Of a stretch of DNA of 20,283 bases, positions 14,961 to 20,283 are shown piece after piece; positions within the stretch are counted from its first letter, which is position 1; each line of letters begins with the position of its first letter. The position numbers and the translations under genes were made by a program. The DNA is from Fibrobacter sp. GTDB lineage: Bacteria; Fibrobacterota; Fibrobacteria; Fibrobacterales; Fibrobacteraceae. The notes beneath the pieces were generated by a model. The model ran no database searches. It saw only the letters and a program-made list of their open reading frames with translations, and had not been told where the DNA came from. The stretch is taken from NCBI GenBank assembly GCA_017550445.1, contig JAFZOV010000183.1, forward strand, positions 1-20,283, read 5' to 3'.

Positions 14961-15635
14961 ATGCGTTCCACTCTCGCCCTTCCTTTTGCTACTTACGGTC
15001 ACTCTGTTCTCGGATCGGAACTTCGCTACATTCCCTGTATGGGCAAATGTCGCCTTTTAGTGGTTGCTGGAATCCATGGCGAAGAACCGGAAACCACCTT
15101 CCTTTTGAGTCGCGTGTTGCGGACCTTTGAAAAGCCTTTTGAATCGGTTGCTTTTGTCTTGTGCGCCAATCCCGACGGAATGACTCTTGGAACTCGTGGT
15201 AATGCCAACGGGGTGGACCTGAACCGGAATTTCCCGACGGACAACTGGAGCAAGGAACCTGTAACGGCCCGCTCTATTTTAGAAGCTCCGCGTGATACGG
15301 AATTTTCGGCAGGCTCGGCCCCTGCAGGCGAACCGGAAACGGCTGCTCTTGTTTCGTTGATTCAAAAGCTTGCTCCCGAAACCATCCTTTCAATGCATGC
15401 GCCTATTGCTTGCGTAGACGCCCCTGTGCGCACGGCCATGGTGGATTCCCTTTGTGATGCATTTGGCGTCCCCTGGCAACCTGATATCGGATACCCCACG
15501 CCGGGGAGTCTTGGAACCTGGTGCAAACAACAAAAAAGTCCAGAGTGTATAACTCTGGAACTTCCTAGAATGTCTTTAGAGGCCTTGTTTGACCGCTATG
15601 CCGTTTCCTTTGCGGAATGGCTTAAGAACGTCTAG
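14961..15635 (+). CDS. mpaA: M14 zinc carboxypeptidase, MpaA-like murein peptide amidase
   Basis: 224 residues, close to E. coli MpaA (about 240), which cuts the gamma-D-Glu-mDAP bond of murein tripeptide in the cytoplasm during cell-wall recycling. M14 residues are present: zinc ligands His39 and Glu42 (GIHGEEPE) and His146 (SMHAP), substrate-binding Asn88 and Arg89 (GVDLNRNFP), and catalytic Glu200 (CITLELP). The PTPGSLGTW loop (179-187) and YGHSVLGSEL N-terminus are typical of the MpaA group. No signal peptide is present. The ATG at 14961 has no Shine-Dalgarno because the heptad repeat ends three bases upstream; the next Met (residue 27) would remove conserved N-terminal sequence. The stop TAG overlaps the pssA stop on the other strand. 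Substrate specificity is inferred from similarity only. Confidence 0.85.
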   Translation: MRSTLALPFATYGHSVLGSELRYIPCMGKCRLLVVAGIHGEEPETTFLLSRVLRTFEKPFESVAFVLCANPDGMTLGTRGNANGVDLNRNFPTDNWSKEPVTARSILEAPRDTEFSAGSAPAGEPETAALVSLIQKLAPETILSMHAPIACVDAPVRTAMVDSLCDAFGVPWQPDIGYPTPGSLGTWCKQQKSPECITLELPRMSLEALFDRYAVSFAEWLKNV

Positions 15636-16441
15636 CGGCGTTCTTCAATCTTGTTCTTTTCGGCGTCTTCGATAATGCGCTTGCGCTGGACAAGGCCGAC
15701 CGTGAATCCGATAATCAGGTACGAACTACAAAGAACCAGCAGGTATTCCAGAATGAACGGAACCTTTTCCGAAATAAACAGGAAACCGCAGATATAGGTA
15801 ATGACAATCAGAACGGCCTGGCCAATGTTGAACAGCTGATTCTTGCGGGGCTGAAGCTTGGGCAAGAACAGCGGGCTTACCATCAGAAGACCGGTCACGA
15901 GCATCACCAGTACGGGGATTATCATCATGGGACATTCGGGGTTTTCGAATAGTCCGTGAGACTTCAGGTACACGATCAGAATGGCATTGATTGCTCCGGC
16001 AAAGGTAGACGGAAGGCCGGAGAAGTGGTGGTGGTAGACGTCGCTATCGCAGGCGTTGTACTTGGCAAGGCGCATGGCGGCGCAAAGTACGTAAATCGAG
16101 AAAGTGACAATCAGGAGTGCTCCGTTGGCCTGGAACCATTCCGGTGAGAGTGTCTTATAGGTGAAGAAAACGGTGAATGCCGGTGCGAGGCCGAATGCAA
16201 TCAGGTCTGCTAAGCTGTCGAACTGGGCGCCGAATTCGGAACTTGCGTTCACCAGGCGGGCGGCAAAACCGTCCAGCTTGTCCAAGAGAACACTTAAGAT
16301 AATGAAATAGGCACCGGTGCGGATAGGGTCAGAAGACGTAAAGGAACTGAATGCGCCGGTTACCCAGCAAATGGCAAAAACGCCCAGAAGAAAGTTCATG
16401 CTGGTAAAGGCATTCGGCAGAATAAAACGAGACTTACCCAT
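15632..16441 (-). CDS. pssA: CDP-diacylglycerol-serine O-phosphatidyltransferase
   Basis: Makes phosphatidylserine from CDP-diacylglycerol and serine, the first step to phosphatidylethanolamine, in the inner membrane. The CDP-alcohol phosphotransferase motif D-x2-DG-x2-AR-x8-G-x3-D-x3-D is perfect: Asp54, Asp57-Gly58, Ala61-Arg62, Gly71, Asp75, Asp79. Several hydrophobic segments (about residues 15-33, 42-56, 105-125, 145-165, 175-200, 210-230, 235-255) indicate 7-8 membrane helices, and the C-terminus is a charged tail. I start at ATG 16441 because GGAGG lies five bases upstream; a TTG start at 16453 would add four residues and include that site. 269 residues, and the LPNAFTSMNFLLG N-terminus is typical of the pssA branch rather than pgsA. 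psd is not in the window. The gene follows the substrate-binding protein gene by 47 bases. Confidence 0.92.
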   Translation of the reverse strand: MGKSRFILPNAFTSMNFLLGVFAICWVTGAFSSFTSSDPIRTGAYFIILSVLLDKLDGFAARLVNASSEFGAQFDSLADLIAFGLAPAFTVFFTYKTLSPEWFQANGALLIVTFSIYVLCAAMRLAKYNACDSDVYHHHFSGLPSTFAGAINAILIVYLKSHGLFENPECPMMIIPVLVMLVTGLLMVSPLFLPKLQPRKNQLFNIGQAVLIVITYICGFLFISEKVPFILEYLLVLCSSYLIIGFTVGLVQRKRIIEDAEKNKIEERR

Positions 16442-16446
16442 AAGGG

Positions 16447-16451
16447 CCTCC
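16447..16451 (-). promoter_or_regulatory. Shine-Dalgarno of pssA (decides the start)
   Basis: On the minus strand GGAGG ends five bases before ATG 16441. This supports the 269-residue form over the TTG start at 16453. Confidence 0.7.
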
Positions 16452-16467
16452 AATAAGAAGTACGTGT

Positions 16468-16475
16468 CAAAGATA
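16468..16475 (-). promoter_or_regulatory. Candidate -7 element for pssA
   Basis: On the minus strand this is TATCTTTG, an exact match to TAxxTTTG, 26 bases upstream of the pssA ATG and inside the 47-bp spacer after the substrate-binding protein gene. No TTTG-like -33 is seen at the expected distance. It would allow pssA to be expressed apart from the upstream gene. Confidence 0.35.
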
Positions 16476-16488
16476 GATAATTTGGGCC

Positions 16489-18288
16489 TTAGTTGGCGGG
16501 CTTAATGCTCCAGAGAGCCTTTACGCCTGCGGCTACTACAAGACTCTGGGGCGGCGCATATGGATTTTCTTCGGTGGGGAAGTTTGTCCAATGCTTGGTC
16601 GAGAACTGGTAGTACTGCGTGGGACGGTACATTACCGGAATCACCGGAATAGTTTCCATGAATATGCGGTTCAATTCACGATAGGCCGCAATCAGGTCCT
16701 TTTCGTTGGTGAGAGCCGGAATCGTCTGGATCAGTTTGTCGGCTTCTTCGTTCTTGTAACGGCCCTGGTTTGCAAAGGCTTCTTCACCGATTTCCTTGAA
16801 GGATACCAAACCCATTACCTGGTCAAAGCGGTTCCAAGGGGAGGCGGCCGAAAGCTCTGCCGTTTGAGTCTTCATAGCCAAGTCGAAGGTTCCGAGTCTC
16901 AGGTTCTTGTCCCATACGCTGTAGTCCACGAATTTTTCTTCGGCGGCAAGTCCGATTTCGTGGAGGGATTCAACGATAACCTTGATGGCGTCTTCCCAGT
17001 CGGTCCAGCCTTGCGGGCATTCAATGGTGAAATTGCGTACGGGCTGTTTTTTCTTGTCGAGGAGCCTTCCGCTTTCGTCCCAACTGTAACCGGCATCGGT
17101 CAAGATAGACTTTGCCTTTTCGATATCGAAGCTGTAGCCGTACTTGTCGGCATCGTCTTTGTTAAAGAACTTGGATTCGGTGCCAAAGGGCAGAATGAAC
17201 CCTGGCTGAATCATGGGGGTATAGTTAGATACAGCGCGGGACTTGATCTTTTCAAAGTTGATCGCGTGCATCATGGCACGACGGAGTGCCACGTCGTTAA
17301 AGGGGGCGTTCTGCTGGGCAATCAAAAGGGTTGTGATTGAGCCGGGGAGGTGGTAGGGCTCGTTTCTGCTCCAGGCGCGAATGCTGTCTTTTGCCTTGTC
17401 CCAAATGCGGGGGAGGAACACCGATGAAATGTCCAGGTTGCCTTTGGTCATGGCGCTGTTGAAGTGGTTGTTGCCGTTGTACAGGGAATGAATGATGTAC
17501 TTGGGCGAGGGCTTTTTGCCGCCAAATTTGTAATTGCCCCAGTAGTTGTCGTTACGGACCAAAACAATCTGGTCGGGGGAATAGGTCTTAATGTTGTATG
17601 GGCCAGAAACCACCGGCATGGAATCGTTCTTGAATGCGGTAATGCGGCTCATGTCGTAGTTTTTGCCGGACTTCGCCCCCTGGACAAGGGGCTCAAATAT
17701 AGCCTTGGGCAAAATAGATGTTTCTGCAATGGCGTTTAGGATGATTAAGGGATTCTTGTTCTTGCCAAAGTGGAACGAAATGTTGTTGTTGCCATCGTTG
17801 GTAATTTCGCTCAAGAATTTCCAGTTGCCGTGACGCGGCGTAGGCAAGATGGAATCGATTTTGAAGGTGTAAAGGACATCTTCAACTGTAACGGGGGTGC
17901 CGTCGCTCCATTTGGCTTTGGGATCCAAGTGGACCGTAATTTTGTCTTCGCTACTAGAATAGCGGTCGGCAAGCATGGGTTCCAGCTCGCCGCTCAGCTG
18001 GTTATAGGCGAGTAGGGCTTCGTAGGTGATTCGGCAGTTGCCGTCAATGGGGAAGTTCGGATCGTAATCCAAGGGATTGAATGTAGAAGGTGGTGCCCAG
18101 TCAAAGCCGCCGATGTACAGAGTCTCGCTGCGAGCGTACTCCGACTCAATCGTCTCGGGGGTAGCCTTGTTTTCTTCTTTGCAACCGACAAAGAACAAGG
18201 CACCGAGGGCGGTTGCCAGGGTGAACAATTGCTTCGCACGGACTTTAGCAGTGCATCCCAAAGAATTCTTTATATCCCTATAATCCAT
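16489..18288 (-). CDS. Peptide-type ABC transporter substrate-binding lipoprotein (SBP family 5)
   Basis: 599 residues. The N-terminus has charged residues followed by a hydrophobic stretch LFTLATALGALFFVGC, with Cys36 in the lipobox (FVGC), so it is a lipoprotein; the 20 residues before the hydrophobic part make the signal unusually long. Family 5 (DppA/OppA) features include NPLDYDPNFPIDGNCRITYEALL (about 71-93), KITVHLDPKAKWSDGTPVTVEDVLYTFK (about 116-143), FNDVALRRAMMHAINFEKI (about 320-338) and IPVMYRPTQYYQFS near the C-terminus. Ligands of this family are usually di- or oligopeptides, sometimes nickel or sugars. No permease or ATPase gene is nearby. The start ATG 18288 has only a weak AAG upstream; no other Met precedes the hydrophobic core. 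It belongs to the minus-strand block with pssA. Confidence 0.87.
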   Translation of the reverse strand: MDYRDIKNSLGCTAKVRAKQLFTLATALGALFFVGCKEENKATPETIESEYARSETLYIGGFDWAPPSTFNPLDYDPNFPIDGNCRITYEALLAYNQLSGELEPMLADRYSSSEDKITVHLDPKAKWSDGTPVTVEDVLYTFKIDSILPTPRHGNWKFLSEITNDGNNNISFHFGKNKNPLIILNAIAETSILPKAIFEPLVQGAKSGKNYDMSRITAFKNDSMPVVSGPYNIKTYSPDQIVLVRNDNYWGNYKFGGKKPSPKYIIHSLYNGNNHFNSAMTKGNLDISSVFLPRIWDKAKDSIRAWSRNEPYHLPGSITTLLIAQQNAPFNDVALRRAMMHAINFEKIKSRAVSNYTPMIQPGFILPFGTESKFFNKDDADKYGYSFDIEKAKSILTDAGYSWDESGRLLDKKKQPVRNFTIECPQGWTDWEDAIKVIVESLHEIGLAAEEKFVDYSVWDKNLRLGTFDLAMKTQTAELSAASPWNRFDQVMGLVSFKEIGEEAFANQGRYKNEEADKLIQTIPALTNEKDLIAAYRELNRIFMETIPVIPVMYRPTQYYQFSTKHWTNFPTEENPYAPPQSLVVAAGVKALWSIKPAN

Positions 18289-18345
18289 ATCTTAAATTTA
18301 GTGTGTTTTTAACAAAAAAACCACCAAATTTTATTTACAAGACTT

Positions 18346-18374
18346 AAAAAGTACCCGTTTAAAGGGTGTTTTTT
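18346..18374 (-). terminator. Weak Rho-independent terminator candidate after the propeller gene
   Basis: Just after the propeller-gene stop (18379-18381) the minus strand forms ACCC-loop-GGGT (18353-18367), flanked by A5/T5 arms with a 2x2 internal mismatch, and ends in CTTTTT. The stem is short, so strength is uncertain. The rest of the gap to 18289 is AT-rich and holds a TAAATTTA motif at 18293-18300, only four bases from the next start. Confidence 0.38.
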
Positions 18375-18378
18375 TACG

Positions 18379-20283
18379 TTATAATGAAAATCCGTACAAA
18401 AGACGTTTCGGAGATGCGCTGAACAACGTATGATTTAAGATGAAAGGCGTGCCCGCACCGCCTGGAGTGCTGAATTTTTGTTCCTTTTTACCGGTCTTTA
18501 AAGAAATTCCTACCACTTCGTTTCCTTGGTCTATCCATGCATAACCGTCTTTCACGAAGGGTTTCGGGAAAATGGCGTTCTTGCCCAAGTATTTCCACAG
18601 GGGGGCGCCCGCTTCGGAGTAAAGCAGGATCGACTGATCCGAAAGGCCGACGAGGAATTTTCTTTCACCGTGGTCAACAATAATTTGTAACGAAGAAATG
18701 GCGTTCTCCATCAAGATTTGGAGCGGAGGGTCTTTCTTTTTCTGGTTGAAAAGATACAGCTTGTTTCCGCTTGCCACGGCCGTAATGGAATCGGTACTGA
18801 GTAGGTGAGAAACCTGTCCTGGAATTTTGCGGGTTGAATTATCCTGGGTCTGGCCCGCTTCATCTTCAAGGACTGCAAGATTGCCTTCGAGGTTGCAGAC
18901 GAAAATATCCCGGTCTGATTTAGAATGCAAGAAGGGTACCGAGAATACCTTTCTGGACCAGGCGAGCTTATTGTCTGGCCTTAGTATTTTGAGCAGGAAT
19001 CCATTCCAAGTGGAAATGTAAATGGCGCTTTCGGTTACGTCAATTTTGAAGGCCTTGCCGGGAAGCTGCAATGTAACGGGGGCCGCATCCTTGTTTAAAT
19101 CGTAAATGGAAATGTTGTAGCCCGATGCGATGGCCAAGGTGTTTTCGTCATTTTCGATAACGGGGCTGTTGTCCAGGGCTCCGATATATTTTGCCCAACG
19201 GATTTCTCCCGATTCGGCGTTGATACAGAACAGTCTGTCGGCAGCGGGGTCAATGGTGTATAGATACTTCTTGCTGCTAAAGAACTGGGGATAGCGCGTT
19301 TTCGGAGAAATGGGCAGCATTGTCACGAATTTGGCTCCGATAGCTTTCCCGTAGCGGCTCAAAATGAGTTGCGTCGCCTGTGGATTGCTGCCGGAAAGTC
19401 GTACTGCTTCTGACCATGCTTTTTGTTTTTCTCGTTCGTTACCTTTGTTCTGTTCTAGATAAAGGGCCTTGAAGAACCAGCCTTCGGCATTGCCGGGTTC
19501 CAGCTTGAATAAGGAATCTAGAACCGGAGTCAGTTCTTCCCATTCTTCACGTTCGGTGATGTCTGCTGCCTGTTGTGCGAGAATTTCAGAAAGCAGAATT
19601 TTTTTGCCGTAGTAATGGGGCGAAAGCGCAACGAGCTTGCGGTCGCCAAAATACAGGTATAGGTTTCCGTTGGTGTAGATAGGAGCCTGTTCAACGGGTT
19701 TCGCAAAATTGAAACGCCATAGCGGATTCAAAAGGGTGTCTACGGCCGTAATCGCGCCTTCGTCAGAGAATAGCCCCAGGGTTCCTTTGGCAAGGGGGTA
19801 AATGGACGAGGCGTCGCTTCGGATAGCTTTGCGGGTTAAGCCGCTTCTTTTGTCAATAAGCGAAATTCTTCCAGACGCTTCAAGCAAGGCGATTTCTTTT
19901 TCAAAAGAGAAAATGCTTTCGATGTTGCTGGCTGAAATTTTCCAAATGGGTGAGGTCCTCTGCTTGGGATAGTAAGCGTAAAGGTAATTGCCCGATACCA
20001 GGTAGATAGTGCTTTTGTCTATCAGTACATTCTTAATGACGTCAAACTGGGCGATGGATTTTTTTGTCGATCCGTCTTCGGCCGAAACAAAGTGAAGGGC
20101 GTTGTCGGTACAGTTTAAAACAAATTCGTTTGTCGGTGCAAAGAATCCTTCGGGAACGCAGCCGTTATATTTGTCTTCGATCTGTGTGACGATACGCTTG
20201 TTGTTTAGAATCGATAGCTGCCGTTCGGTTTGAACGAGAGCCCTGTTGCCTTCGACCCAGAAGTGTGTGATGCCGGTAATGGG
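18379..20283 (-). CDS. PQQ-like beta-propeller protein with TPR-like insert (5' end outside window)
   Basis: The minus-strand frame is open from 20283 to the stop at 18379, 634 residues, so the N-terminus lies beyond the window; a start at 19887 would be internal. Repeated WD/PQQ-like strands are visible: LIDKSTIYLVSGNYLYAYYP, SGRISLIDKRSGLTRKA, DRLFCINAESGEIRWAKYIG, WNGFLLKILRPDNKLAWSRK and NEVVGISLKTGKKEQKF, each a short blade ending in a turn and a W/K strand. About 100 residues after the third blade comes a helical stretch (EEWEELTPVLDSLFKLEPGNAEGWFFKALYLEQNKGN...), like a TPR pair, then the propeller resumes. Such proteins are scaffolds, enzymes or sensors in the periplasm or on the surface, but signal sequence and function are not visible. 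The next gene on the same strand is the substrate-binding lipoprotein. Confidence 0.72.
   Translation of the reverse strand, partial: PITGITHFWVEGNRALVQTERQLSILNNKRIVTQIEDKYNGCVPEGFFAPTNEFVLNCTDNALHFVSAEDGSTKKSIAQFDVIKNVLIDKSTIYLVSGNYLYAYYPKQRTSPIWKISASNIESIFSFEKEIALLEASGRISLIDKRSGLTRKAIRSDASSIYPLAKGTLGLFSDEGAITAVDTLLNPLWRFNFAKPVEQAPIYTNGNLYLYFGDRKLVALSPHYYGKKILLSEILAQQAADITEREEWEELTPVLDSLFKLEPGNAEGWFFKALYLEQNKGNEREKQKAWSEAVRLSGSNPQATQLILSRYGKAIGAKFVTMLPISPKTRYPQFFSSKKYLYTIDPAADRLFCINAESGEIRWAKYIGALDNSPVIENDENTLAIASGYNISIYDLNKDAAPVTLQLPGKAFKIDVTESAIYISTWNGFLLKILRPDNKLAWSRKVFSVPFLHSKSDRDIFVCNLEGNLAVLEDEAGQTQDNSTRKIPGQVSHLLSTDSITAVASGNKLYLFNQKKKDPPLQILMENAISSLQIIVDHGERKFLVGLSDQSILLYSEAGAPLWKYLGKNAIFPKPFVKDGYAWIDQGNEVVGISLKTGKKEQKFSTPGGAGTPFILNHTLFSASPKRLLYGFSL

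Noticed and set aside
10470..15635. A defence island around the primase-like fusion and ruvC
   Set aside because: No nuclease effector, reverse transcriptase, toxin, integrase or phage gene accompanies them, and the neighbours are housekeeping genes of similar composition.

Overview
The window looks like a chromosomal segment of a Gram-negative, mid-GC anaerobe, most probably Fibrobacter or a close relative (phylum Fibrobacterota). This is an inference from style and content: many lineage-specific lipoproteins and beta-barrel proteins, a secreted metalloprotease with a C-terminal tail resembling a type IX secretion (T9SS) sorting domain, a long UbiD-family enzyme, and several starts preceded by a TAxxTTT(G) element similar to the Bacteroidetes -7 motif. 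No transposase, phage gene, tRNA, rRNA or CRISPR array was seen. Coding density is very high and there is no gene-free stretch over 300 bases.

Layout. At 1-384 (minus) lies the N-terminal third of threonine synthase, cut by the window edge. A short divergent spacer leads into a plus-strand block, 503-6039: a lipoprotein, an outer-membrane beta-barrel protein (overlapping TAATG), a DUF4912 protein with a long histone H1-like Lys/Ala tail, and a GH57/DUF1957 alpha-glucan branching enzyme. A palindrome plus half of a 7-bp-periodic repeat separates this block from a long minus-strand block, 6083-13549. In transcription order that block holds a CHC2-Toprim-DnaB-like fusion protein, a GT4 glycosyltransferase, a Dabb-domain protein, an SRPBCC/START-like protein, a UbiD-family decarboxylase and a secreted HExxH metalloprotease. 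Five of its junctions are tight: TAATG, ATGA, a 74-bp gap, a 13-bp gap, and ATGA.

Divergent from the fusion gene is a plus block, 13625-15635: RuvC, a signal-less M15 D-Ala carboxypeptidase (TGATG overlap with ruvC), a long heptad repeat, and an MpaA-like M14 murein peptide amidase. Its last stop codon shares the bases CTAG with the stop of pssA on the other strand. The minus block 15632-20283 contains pssA (phosphatidylserine synthase), a lone peptide-type ABC substrate-binding lipoprotein with no permease nearby, and a large beta-propeller protein that runs off the right edge.

Functional themes are envelope work (lipoproteins, beta-barrel, phosphatidylserine synthase, glycosyltransferase), glycogen or alpha-glucan metabolism, peptidoglycan peptide recycling in the cytoplasm (M15 plus MpaA), a possible quinone-related pair (UbiD plus START-like protein), and DNA metabolism (RuvC, primase/helicase-like fusion). 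The most unusual items are the heptad-phased inverted repeats directly abutting stop codons, and the CHC2-Toprim-DnaB-like fusion whose Toprim acidic motif and Walker A are both altered.
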